The position numbers and the translations under genes were made by a program. Below are positions 54,823 through 64,000 of a stretch of DNA of 64,000 bases, in pieces. The notes under the pieces are model-generated. The model did no database searches. It saw only the letters and a program-made list of their open reading frames with translations, and was not told where the DNA came from. Numbering within the stretch: position 1 is the stretch's first letter; each line of letters starts with the position of its first letter. This stretch comes from Halichoerus grypus (taxonomy: Eukaryota; Chordata; Mammalia; Carnivora; Phocidae), in assembly GCF_964656455.1 (NCBI RefSeq), contig NC_135724.1, positions 14,708,919 to 14,772,918 of the forward strand, read 5' to 3'.

Positions 54823-55564
54823 GCTCTCCTAGCTTTTTGTCCCTGCAGCAGGACAAATGAATATAAAGGAAAAATCTACGTCAAAAAAATCTTTAGAAGC
54901 TTTGAGCATAATAAATGTTAAATCTTTGGGATAAGGAAAATTGAATCCTTCTGTAATGCTCTGCAAAATGTATTCTAGGGGATGCAAAAAGAGATGGAAC
55001 AAGAAAGTCACGTTAAAGTCATTTACCAAGTCTGAAGCAGGAACAAAAATCAGACAGTCAAAAATATTTGTATTCAAAGATTTAGAGATTTGCCTGAGAG
55101 AATGTGAAAGTTGTTTTGATTGTTTACTTCATAAGGGGTCTAGAGATGTTTCTGAGAAATTGTTTAATGTATGCTCTTGGACTTTAAGAAAGAAAAAGGT
55201 ACAGGATCAGTTTTGAATAATGGTCCCTAGAACACAGAAAGGGTGACTCAGAAAATGTGAAGAAGTTGTTCATAGCCCAGATATTTAGAATAGTTAAAAG
55301 CAGAGGCTTCTAAATTATAGGGGAATCAAAAGTCCAATGCATATATGAAACAATTGGAAATCATTTCCTCAAACACATTTTATGACCAAGAAAATCATGC
55401 TTACAAAAGCCAACTAAGTGATACAGAAATTTAAGAAAACATGAAATGTAATCAAAAAATTCAAATAGAATCAAGCACCATTATGCTATTACTCATTTCA
55501 GAGTCAAAGATGAGTGAGTAATGCAGTGAAGAAAAGGGTTGAAAATTTGGGATAGGTCAGGAAA
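54823..55564. other. Unassigned stretch, no gene recognised
   Basis: A purine-rich frame at 54941-55216 (+, 91 codons) has many K/R residues and no domain. No repeat recognised. Confidence 0.35.
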
Positions 55565-56080
55565 ACCATTGATCTATTCATTAAGTCAGAAGCAGGCTCT
55601 TAACTCAGCACCTGCCCTGTGCCAGGTGCCATTGAAGGCAGAGAGAAGAGAGGGAAAAACCTTACTGTTAGGAGGTTATATTCTAATGGGGGTAGACAAT
55701 AATAAGCACATAAAAACAACAAAATATTTCAAATACCAAGGCATGCTACGAAGAAAAGAAACCACCACAACAAATGTGGAACAAAATAAGAGATGGGGAG
55801 GGACTGGAGATGGGGTGGATTGTGTTTGCTAGAGAGTCAGATAAAGCAGCTTGCAGGAGTTGACATTTGTGCAGAGGCTTGAATGATGTGAAGGCATCAC
55901 CCATGCAGCCATTTGGAGAAAAGAAGTTAGGCAAAAGGAACCACAAGTGCTAAGATCAAGAGATAGGAAGGAGGAAGAAGTGATTGAGGGACAGGCCCAT
56001 TTATTGCCGGCACCCCCTCAAGTGGTTACCTATTCAAGACTAGGATGGCTGGAGCATGGAGAATGGAGTGAAGAGATTAG
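55565..56080 (-). mobile_element. L2 LINE, antisense (left part)
   Basis: CTCAGCACCTGCCCTGTGCC, AGGAGGTTATATTCTAATGG, GGGGTAGACAATAATAAGCA, TGACATTTGTGCAGAGGCTT, GAATGATGTGAAGGCATCAC and AGGAACCACAAGTGCTAAGA give the antisense L2 3' region over 450 bp. It appears to resume at 56570 after an insertion. Confidence 0.8.
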
Positions 56081-56139
56081 GAATTGAAGTCAAAAAAATC
56101 ACAGCACTTGATTTTCTTGGGTTGCAATAGCCTTGTGAT

Positions 56140-56565
56140 ACTGTCTTGAACAAGGAGATGAGGACTACTGGGTGGGGATCCTGGAAAAATGATTGTTTTT
56201 CTGATTGAAAGTCACAGACTCAACTGGCATGCAGTGCTTTCTTGCTTTGTTTCTCTTCCTCCTTGCCTGGAATATAGACATAATGCTTGGAGATAGAGCA
56301 GCCATTTTGCGACTATGAGGACAAAAGCCACATATTAAGGATGGCAGAGCAGGAAACCAGAGATTTAATGATTTAATGAGCCTTAATGATTTTGTTGAGC
56401 AGCTGTACCAGCCCTGCATTGCCAATCTCTAGACTTTTTGTTACATGAAAAAAAATAAATAAATGCCTTACTTGGTTAAAGGTAAAGTGCTTATATCTCT
56501 TGCTCATTTAAGTGTTAGTGTTTAAGCCATTATAACTGGATTCCTAAGTCAGGAAGCTAAAAGTG
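56140..56565 (+). mobile_element. Old interspersed repeat inserted in L2
   Basis: GATAGAGCAGCCATTTTGCG, ACTATGAGGACAAAAGCCAC, ATTAAGGATGGCAGAGCAGG, TTTTGTTGAGCAGCTGTACC, AATCTCTAGACTTTTTGTTA, then AAATAAATAAATGCC. The same family type as 36805-37185 and 62755-63070. It lies between two antisense L2 parts, so it inserted into that L2. Family name uncertain. Confidence 0.6.
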
Positions 56566-56569
56566 TAAG

Positions 56570-56850
56570 TGGTCATGGGCTATGTCATGTAGGGTTTGTT
56601 GCCACAGTAAAGATTTTTGCACTTCATTCTAATTGCAACAGAAAATCTTTAGAGGGTTTTAAGCAAAAGAGTGATACCTTCTAGTTTGTTCTTGGAGAAT
56701 ATTCTGTCTGCTGTGTGTAAATTAGACAGCAGAGAGGCAAGATGGAAGCAGAGAGAATAGTTAGAAGACTGTTGCAAGAGATAATATTGTTCTTTCTATG
56801 TGTTTTACAAGTATTTTGGTATAGTTACGCCTTCAAAAATTAGATGTTGT
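56570..56850 (-). mobile_element. L2 LINE, antisense (right part)
   Basis: TCATGGGCTATGTCATGTAG, GGTTTGTTGCCACAGTAAAG, GAGGGTTTTAAGCAAAAGAG, TTCTGTCTGCTGTGTGTAAA and GAAGACTGTTGCAAGAGATA follow the antisense L2 order further from its 3' end, continuing the copy at 55565-56080. Confidence 0.8.
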
Positions 56851-56859
56851 AATAGTATT

Positions 56860-59285
56860 ATTAGGTAGGCTGTTTGACAAGTTCCTAGTTTCTGGGAATA
56901 TAGGATTAGGGGCTACTCTTTGTAGCACATACTTCAAGGACTGACTTGTCAGCAGCACAGGGATACTTGGGTGTCTCCTTTTAGCTTCCAGATGTTGAAA
57001 TGACGAGAGTTAATTAGTGGTTATGTACTCTGTCTCCCTGCCTGATCGAGCTTATCCTCACCATTGTAAATCTCCCTCCACCTTATTTTTTTCTCTTTTT
57101 TTGTTTCCCTTGCTAGGGATCATTAAAACATTAGCCAGAGCTGTCCACCAAACTAATTGAAGTCCACAAGCCTGAAGGATTGTCCTAATGAAAAACGAGG
57201 GACTTAGAAAATTGATCAACTTGGGTTTCTTAACTGCCTGTGAATTGCTGTTAGCTTGGGAATTAAAATAAGGACCAAAATAAAAGGATGACATATACTC
57301 AACCCACAAACTAATGATTAGAAAGTTCTTTTTCCCTATCTAGGCTGCAGAGGAAAATAAATATTTTCCTAAGACATAACATAATCTTCATTTTAGTATT
57401 CTATTATAGCTCAACTAGAAGTAAGATTTTGTTGAAATAATATTTTACTTATAAACACCTAATTACAAATATCTGATTTTGAGTTTAAGGAAATACAATC
57501 TATGTGAGAAAAACGTTGAAAAATAAGTAAAAGACATAGGTGCAATAATACTATATAGTGCCCTAAAAATGTGTTAAAAATAGGAAAGATGGATTGTAGA
57601 CACTTGCTACACATTGTGGAGATCCAAGAAATAAGTGACAATTCTAAAAAGTGTTCATTTTAATTATAAATGAGAGCTATATTTTCAATGGGTATGAGAA
57701 GCCCTAAGTATTTCTTTCGACACTTATATGTAGCATTGCAGGATTTTCAAGCCAGAGAACTTGGGTTCAAGACTGTCCCTGTGGACTTTGAGAGGTGGGG
57801 GTCACTCCTCCCACCGGCCCGGGGCATCCCAGGGCCAACAGCGGTTTCCTGAGTGAATGAGGAATCACGCTCAGGGGGGATGAAGGGCCTGGACAGTGCC
57901 CTGGCTAGAGGGGGCCCGGACTCGCTCCCTCTTCTCTGCTCTCCATCTAGTATTACTCTTTTCTCTCTCAGTCAACTTATGCTGTGACCTTTATCTGACT
58001 TTTAGCTACATTAATTTATGGGAAGTTTTGTCCAGTTTGGGGTCCAAATTTATTCATATTTCTGTACATAAAATCCACTGAAACAAAACTTCCACATAAA
58101 TCTTTATTTTATCTTCCTCTATGGGGGTTTGGCAGTGTGACATCTGCTTCTTCATGTTGTAAGCGTCACACTTGTTTTTGTCTTTACTGTCTTACAAAAT
58201 CTGGGCACCATGCTCTGTTAGGATTTTACCAGGATTTTGTTGGCCCAGTTGCCATAGATGAATGGCAAGTACTAGTTAGTGACCACCATGAGCTGTAGGT
58301 TTTCTTTAAATTGACACTTTCAGAAAAAAAAAAAAAATGTAATACAAGATGGCTGTTCTTTTGTTTGAATCTGAAAATCTAGCTTCAAGTCATTGTTAAC
58401 CTATCATGTACAAGGCAGGTTTTTTGTGGACCTCTGGAGTCCTTATATAACAACAAGGAAGATACTATATCCAAATTTTATAAGTTTGTTTATTCCGCTT
58501 ATATTTATCTAATGTATACATAAATTTTATTTCCACTTACATTATGTTTTCTTCTTCTGAAAAAAAAAATGTCATGTTGATGCATTTATTGAAGGCTGAG
58601 AAGAGTAAGATGATTTGAACTTAAGATATTTTATTTCTCATGCTAGCTTCATGAATTAAATGGAGCAATATGGTCTGAAATTTGATAAAATTTTGTCAAC
58701 ATAGATTTTTAAATATTGGTTCATTCTCAATCAGGAAGACTCTCTCTAGTGATGGTCTGGATGTGATCTTTCATGGGCAAAGTTCCCTCCACTCTGGTGT
58801 GCCTTGGCGAGTCCCAGTTTAGTGCCTGTGTCCCAGCATACTTTTTTATAGCACTCCATTTCACTCTGAAAAGTGTCCTGGTTTGGATGACATATCATAT
58901 AGTCCCCCTATTTACAGGCAGCGTTTTTATCAACAACTAATGTGAAGTTAGAAGTACTTAAAATGTGTAGGTGACTTAAACCTAGGATAGGATAGCCCAA
59001 AGCATGCCAGAATTAAAAACCAAAGATCTTGATAAGCTGGACAGATAAAATAGAAGAGATAAAATGTATTAGCGTTTAATGAGGTGTGGTGGAGAGGAAA
59101 TTACCTTTAGATCCCCAGAATTAATTGTCTAAGTACAGTATGAAGGGAGTTGAGCTTAAAAGCTGTTCATTCAGAAAAGACCTGGGGATTTTAATTAGCC
59201 AGAGGCTTGCATGCTGTTTGGCAAGAGTGTGATGTGGCTAATCACAAAGCTAGGAAGGTAGTGCTTCTATTGTTGGAATAGTATC
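56860..59285. other. Unassigned stretch, candidate regulatory DNA at 57100-57300
   Basis: No gene is recognised. 57110-57290 has CAAACTAATTGAAGTCCACA, GATTGTCCTAATGAAAAACG and GCTTGGGAATTAAAATAAGG, reminiscent of conserved elements. Around 58870 GTGTCCTGGTTTGGATGACA looks like an old DNA-transposon remnant. Confidence 0.35.
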
Positions 59286-59289
59286 TGGA

Positions 59290-59507
59290 CCCACACTCTC
59301 CAATAGAACCGTCTGTCTGATGGAAATGTTCCATCTCTGTGCTGTCCAGTATGGCAGTCACTAGCCACATGTGGCTACAGAGAGCGCTGGGGATGTGGCT
59401 CGTATGACCGAGCAACTGAAGGTGTAATTTTGTTTAACTGTCATTAATGTGAGTTTAAAATTAAATAGCCACATGTGGCTAGTGGCTACAGTACTGGACA
59501 GTGTGGG
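59290..59507. mobile_element. Short hAT-like DNA transposon with inverted ends
   Basis: Left end CCCACACTCTCCAATAGAAC and right end TACTGGACAGTGTGGG are inverted repeats (14 of 16 positions agree). Inside, TAGCCACATGTGGCTA occurs twice (about 59362 and 59466) and is itself a palindrome, so the strand can fold. It is a MITE-like, non-autonomous element of a common mammalian family. Confidence 0.85.
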
Positions 59508-59624
59508 TTGAGATCAAGAGAGATCTCAGTGGGGTCTGGGGTTGGCAAACTGGGGAATGGCAGTTGAAGGGTATTTGATAGGTTGTGTGCATGTGAGGGA
59601 CCATTTAATTCAACAGAACAGAAT

Positions 59625-60230
59625 TTTAATGAACATTAAACTAAGTGCAAAGCACTGTGGTAGACACTATAGGGTATTCAAAAGCAAGTGAGGCTGTCTG
59701 TGCAATTATAGATCTTATAATGTCCTATTGAAACCAAGAGGAACACAAGGAAATGAATCATTCGTTCTGGTATTGCAATATAAAGCCCCTTTTATGGGAA
59801 TCTAGGGGATGGAGAAGTGAATACCAACCTATGGGTTTGAGAAGGTTTTGTGGAAGAGGTGGGCTTTGAAGAGTAAGTCAGGCTTGGAGAGATAGAGATC
59901 ATCATTTAGAGGAGAAAAGGCCCGGGGTTAGAGAGAAGGATGTGTACTGGTGTGGATTGCACCAGGGGGAAGATGGTGGGAGTTTCCGGAAAGCTTGTGG
60001 TGGAAAAGCTCGTGCCGCTCTAAAGACTTCGGGCTTTGTTCTCTGGACAATTAAAGGAATATTTCTAAGTTTTAAATCAATGTATCAGACCCTTCTTTTA
60101 TAGGGGCACAGATCATGGAGGTGACTGGAAGTTAGGGACAGCAGTACTAGGATCATCATGAAGTAGAAACCATGAGCAGCAGATGTGGGTGACCAGATTA
60201 GAGGCTAACTGGGAGACTACACTGGCTTTC
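59625..60230 (-). mobile_element. L2 LINE, antisense
   Basis: CTAAGTGCAAAGCACTGTGG, GAAGGTTTTGTGGAAGAGGT, GGGCTTTGAAGAGTAAGTCA, CTTCGGGCTTTGTTCTCTGG and GATTAGAGGCTAACTGGGAG follow the antisense L2 order from its 3' end inward over about 600 bp. Confidence 0.7.
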
Positions 60231-61636
60231 TTTATCCATTTGAAGAGTTGTTCTAACAAAAGGGATGAGGATTATTCCATGTAACACTAGAGGACTGAGG
60301 GTTGCAAACATATGAAGGCAGATTTTGGATCAATCCAGTGAGTACATTTCTTATCATGAGAGCTTCTGTGTGTGATATCTTGTAAAATGGTCAGTAAGCC
60401 CTAAGCCACCTGAAGATTTTGTGCTGGGATTATAGGAAAGCGTCTGAATGGTTTACAGGTTTTGAAATTTCAAGGACTGGTCAAAATAATGCAATAAAAG
60501 GGTTGGAGTTGCTAACTCTTAATTTTGTCAAGTGAGAATATTAACTCTCCCCAAACAGCATCTCATGTTCACACCAGTTAAGAAAGTTCATCATAACACT
60601 CCCTGCTCCCCAAATAGGAAGAACATCATTTAAAAATAAAGAATGGTCCATTCCCAAGGAAAGACAGTGGCCACCCTGATTTGGCCACCCACTTGTCTCC
60701 CCCTCTGATGTGTGCTTTGCATCTCTGAAAACTTTGGCCTCCCTATACCTTGGCCAGTGCTAATAAGCAGTGATATTTAAGTTGAAATAATAACTAGTGT
60801 TTGTTTAACTCTGATAGGCAGCTCATGTGGTCCAGCAGCCAATGTAATTATTATTTCTTAAATTTAGGTTGGGAAAAAAAATCAGTTGAAACAGTATTAT
60901 GAGAAGCCCCCAGGAATTTGACAGAACAGTTACAGAAATGAGATGGTGGTCCAGGTACAGAATGATCTAATAATTAGTACAACAAATATCATTTATAAAG
61001 CCTCCAGAAATAGAAAAAAGAGAGACATACCAGCCACAAACAGTTATCATAGAGGGCAAAACTTTCCATTTCTTTATTATCATAAATCGTGAAGCCTCAT
61101 TGATGCATATTTTATCACAGCACTCTTGCCATATGTGATCTGAAGTTTCTGAGCATATCCCCAGGGACCACAGTTCCTGATATAGATAATCAAGAATTCC
61201 TTTTATGCTCCTCTCAACACTGCCACAGCTCAGATTGAAATTAGCATCTTTTACAATGAAATACCAGTTGCTGTCACAAACAGACATGACAGCTGGAGAG
61301 AGAAGCCTGTTTATCCAGTGATTCTTCACGTCTTCAGTTCATTATGGTTTATTAAGATGTGTACTGTAAGCTCCTGAATGGAGAGACGTTAAGTTTTTGC
61401 ACAGTGATTATCATTTGAATAGAGGCATCAAGAAGCTGTTTCTCAGATGGGGGTGGGGGGTGATAAGGGTCAAAGATCAAAAAATCACCATAATAAGCAT
61501 CTGCTTGAAACCAATCATTTATTCTCTCCAAACATGTCTTTCTAAGATGATATTTTCTCACTCTCATTGTTTGAAATGTTATTTTCCGATGGAGAACCAT
61601 TTGAGAGGAACTTGGTAGCCCATACTCAACTTGCTT
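60231..61636. other. Unassigned stretch, contains a cysteine-rich frame
   Basis: No transposon is recognised apart from a possible L2 3' end near 61360 (GTACTGTAAGCTCCTGAATG). A minus-strand frame of 120 codons (60967-61329) is described separately. A poly-G run lies at about 61450-61460. Confidence 0.35.
60967..61329 (-). other. 120-codon cysteine-rich open frame, unknown
   Basis: The frame carries nine cysteines (residues 18, 35, 59, 70, 71, 75 and three near the end) and a hydrophobic C-terminal part. A candidate splice acceptor, CTTCTCTCTCCAG on the minus strand (its AG at 61293-61294), precedes the cysteine-rich part. I do not recognise the domain. The frame is outside recognised repeats, but length and cysteine count alone do not prove coding. 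It could be a decayed exon or chance. Confidence 0.2.
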
Positions 61637-61835
61637 CTGGTACCTAACTATGTTACAGGCACTGCTAGATGCTTCTTTGTGTTATCTCATAACGCATAGT
61701 CATGACGTCGATCTCATGACATGGGTAGTAGGAGTATATTTTAAAGAAAGATGTCAAGGTACTTAGTCAAAGTCACACAGCTTACACACAGATTTTAGAA
61801 TTCCAAACCTGCTTTTTAAACTATCCCATACCACC
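61637..61835 (-). repeat. MIR SINE, antisense
   Basis: TATGTTACAGGCACTGCTAG, CTTTGTGTTATCTCATAACG, TTAGTCAAAGTCACACAGCT and ATTCCAAACCTGC follow the antisense MIR order; the SINE at 61852 inserted at its right end. Confidence 0.78.
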
Positions 61836-61845
61836 TAAAAAACTG

Positions 61846-61851
<6 letters not shown>

Positions 61852-61877
<26 letters not shown>

Positions 61878-62032
61878 ATGAGATAGAGAGAGCATGAGAG
61901 GGGGGAGGGTCAGAGGGAGAAGCAGACTCCCCGCTGAGCGGGGAGCCCGATGCGGGACTCGATCCCAGGACTCCAGGATCATGACCTGAGCCGAAGGCAG
62001 TTGCTTAACCAACTGAGCCACCCAGGCGCCCC
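61852..62032 (-). mobile_element. CAN SINE, antisense, with perfect TSD
   Basis: Very long T-run (about 28 bases counting the target T's), AAAGAATGAGATAGAGAGAG, AGACTCCCCGCTGAGCGGGG, CGATGCGGGACTCGATCCCA, CAACTGAGCCACCCAGGCGC. A perfect 16-bp duplication TAAAAAACTGTTTTTT lies at 61836-61851 and 62033-62048. The long pure tail and CpG sites indicate a very recent copy. Confidence 0.97.
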
Positions 62033-62067
62033 TAAAAAACTGTTTTTTAAAAAAATTTGATTTTGCT

Positions 62068-62111
62068 GTTATTTTTATTGGCTAGAGGTAGTTATTTTTA
62101 TTGGCTAGAGG
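62068..62111. repeat. 21-bp duplication spaced by TA
   Basis: Two exact copies of a 21-bp unit that begins GTTATTTTTATTGGC and ends TAGAGG (62068-62088 and 62091-62111), separated by TA. They lie just right of the young SINE. Confidence 0.93.
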
Positions 62112-62139
62112 CATGTGGTCCCATCTTCTGATAGTATTT

Positions 62140-62375
62140 GCAGTTACCATTTATTGTGTGTTTCCTATGTGTTAGGGAAGGTGCACAGTGCTTTATATAG
62201 ATAATCAAATATAATTCCTTCGAGGTTGGCATTATTACTCTCACTTTTCAAATGAGTGAACTTGCTCAGAGAGCTGAAGTAACTTGTTCAGGAATATAAG
62301 TAACTAGCTCAGAAACAGTCAGGAACAGTGATCTAAAGCCAACCAGACTCCAAGGTCTGTTGGTTAAACCCCCAA
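62140..62375 (-). repeat. MIR SINE, antisense
   Basis: ACCATTTATTGTGTGTTTCC, TATGTGTTAGGGAAGGTGCA, GGTTGGCATTATTACTCTCA, AAGTAACTTGTTCAGGAATA, CCAACCAGACTCCAAGGTCT give the antisense MIR order over its full length. Confidence 0.85.
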
Positions 62376-62754
62376 CCAGTGCTCCAGGAGCTAATGGTCA
62401 GATGGGGAGAGTGACACCCACAACAACAGAAAGCGGGGTAGGTTATGATCCTGGGACAGCAGCCGCCGTACTCGGGCTGTCTGGTTCCAGAGATAATGCA
62501 CTTAACCATTATACAGTACTGCTATGTTGTGTCTCCTGAGATTTGTTAAGGAGTTTGCATTTCACATCACAGATAAAGTGGAATTACTGACAATTATGTG
62601 GTGTTCTCCCACCCTCCAACCCCCCATTCCCCCATCCCCAGTGCCGCCAAACTGGGTGAGTTCATCTAAGCAACAAGATGCTTCCCAGTAGTTAAGAAAA
62701 GGGTGGGAGCTGTGTTCATATGCTGAAGAGTCCCATTCCTTCTTCATGGGCACA

Positions 62755-63070
62755 TAGGAAGAGTACATTTCCCAGTCTCCCTGCTGTTAGCTTGGGGTCT
62801 CATGACAGGGTTCTGGTTGATTAAAGGCAGTTGGAAGTAATCTCCATCATTTTCATGACTTAACTATAAAACATTCTGAAAGACCCACCACATTTTCTGC
62901 GAGCTCTCCTCCTTGGCTGACTTCGAGCAAAGATTTCTGCCCCCTAGGTGAAGCAGACCCAAGAGATGGAATCTATACATTTCTGAGTCATTTCTTGGAG
63001 GAAAAGCACTCAGAAGGACTACGTGATAGGCAGTTGAACTGTGATGTGAGCGAGACCTAGACTACCAGCA
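62755..63070 (+). mobile_element. Old interspersed repeat, decayed
   Basis: GTACATTTCCCAGTCTCCCT, GCTGTTAGCTTGGGGTCTCA, GACAGGGTTCTGGTTGATTA resemble the left part of the element at 36805-37185; the right part is weakly similar. Family uncertain. Confidence 0.45.
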
Positions 63071-63736
63071 TGTGAAAACTCTGACAGCATGTGTTTTTGT
63101 TCTAGCAGCTAGCAGGTGTTACCCTAAGTCCTGCTGATAGTAAACGTTGCATCCTTTCTCTTGCCAGCACACAAGGAGTTCAGTCATCTGCTTATGGTTC
63201 CTTTTGACTGAGGAAGGGCTCCTGCTTAGACTTACCCTCCATTTGCATAATGCCTTGACACATCAACTGTAGACCCTGGGAGTCTAGTCCTAGAACCAAG
63301 GGGATCATTGAAGGGAATTCAGTCTTGTCAGAAAGTTAGGGGTCCTGCTGGAAGAAATGGAAGTTTTGGAGACCAGCAATAATTTCATGCTAGAAATGTA
63401 AAGAAAAATGACAAGGGCTAGAACATAAAGCCAGAAGAATAGAGAGAAAACCCTAGATTCTTTCGGTATTTCTTAAGACTAGGCAGCAATAGACATCACC
63501 AAACACCATGAAATGCAGTGGCCACCTAAAGCACTGTGGCAGGTGGAACACTGTATCATACTGGCAGGACCAATGGCACGGGCCCTGGAATCCAGTTTCA
63601 GGTTAGGCAGCTACTGTGTGGCCAATGGGAGTCACTTCTTCCCAGTGGATTCAAACAGTATTCCGGGATTCCTTAATGCCTGTGTCGATCTAAATGTGAC
63701 AAATACATTAATAGGTTTTATTGGTTGAAACATCAC
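63071..63736. other. Unassigned stretch, no gene recognised
   Basis: No repeat or exon recognised. A 71-codon frame at 63513-63728 (+) lacks a domain. Confidence 0.35.
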
Positions 63737-64000
63737 TGTTATGGCTCAAATGTATGTATCTGCTTTGAATTCATACGTTGAAGCCGTAACCCTCCCAGGG
63801 TGACTGTATTTGGAATAAGGAAGTGATTAAGGTTAAATGAGGTCACAGGGTGGGGCCCTGATCCAATAGGACTAATGCTCTTACAAGAAGAGACAACAGC
63901 GTGCACTTGCGAACGCACTGTCTCTCTCTCTGTCCCCCAACCTCGCATGTACAATGAAGAGATCAGATGAGCACACGGTGAGAAAGTGGCCATCTCAGTC
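63737..64000 (+). mobile_element. MaLR-like LTR, cut by window end
   Basis: TGTTATGGCTCAAATGTATG, GAATTCATACGTTGAAGCCG, GGGTGACTGTATTTGGAATA, AAGGTTAAATGAGGTCACAG and CCAATAGGACTAATGCTCTT match the left half of the LTR type at 45597-45998. Expected length is over 400 bp, so the right half lies outside. Flanking ATCAC (63732-63736) is the likely left target copy. Confidence 0.8.

Noticed and set aside
1..64000. A novel defence, mobile or metabolic gene system
   Set aside because: No coding exon, operon or gene cluster is supported anywhere in the window; composition is mammalian repeats and non-coding DNA.
1..64000. Nuclear mitochondrial insertions
   Set aside because: I looked for mitochondrial rRNA, tRNA or cytochrome-type coding and recognised none.

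Overview
This 64 kb window is nuclear DNA of a carnivoran mammal, most likely a caniform of the arctoid branch (bear, seal or mustelid relatives). The main evidence is about fourteen copies of the carnivore tRNA-Lys-derived CAN SINE, recognised by the head GGGCGCCTGGGTGGCTCAGT, by AAATAAATAAA-type tails, and often by perfect 12-16 bp target-site duplications. A 5'-truncated carnivore-type L1 is also present, on a background of old mammalian repeats (MIR, L2, L1M, MaLR-like LTRs, hAT-Charlie and Tigger DNA transposons). The young dog-type SINEC_Cf is not seen, which argues weakly against Canis. The sequence is AT-rich, I saw no CpG island, and there are no bacterial-style operons.

I found no protein-coding exon, tRNA or rRNA that I can support. 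The open frames are short and mostly lie inside repeats or shift frame with them. The window therefore looks like intergenic sequence or the inside of a very large intron.

Layout: 0-5 kb has unassigned AT-rich DNA, then antisense L1 with a SINE inside it. 5-10 kb has MIR, an L2 split by an L1M piece, a SINE with a 12-bp internal expansion, and MER5A. 9.6-15.3 kb is largely free of repeats I recognise. 15-20 kb has an L2 split by MIR, a (CA)n tract, a solo LTR and a SINE. 21-25 kb is antisense L1, L2, and a 51-bp x 7 minisatellite. 25-33 kb is MIR/L2/L1/SINE. 33.8-35.9 kb is repeat-poor, with homeodomain-type AT-rich motifs and the longest frame outside repeats. 36-44 kb has old repeats, SINEs, and a hAT-type transposon carrying a younger L1 with an apparent 3' transduction. 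44-47 kb has a SINE inside a MIR, and a 518-bp LTR that received three later insertions (another LTR, a truncated SINE, and a Tigger element). 47-64 kb has a pair of local duplicates, more SINE/L2/MIR, a short hAT-like element, a cysteine-rich open frame of unknown status, and an LTR cut off by the right edge.

There is no gene network to describe. The best candidates for new observations are the L1-mediated 3' transduction at 41.0-41.5 kb, the insertion nest at 45.4-46.8 kb, the 51-bp minisatellite at 24.3-24.6 kb, several unexplained local duplications, and repeat-poor segments that could be conserved enhancers. All family names come from recall of consensus sequences, without a database search.
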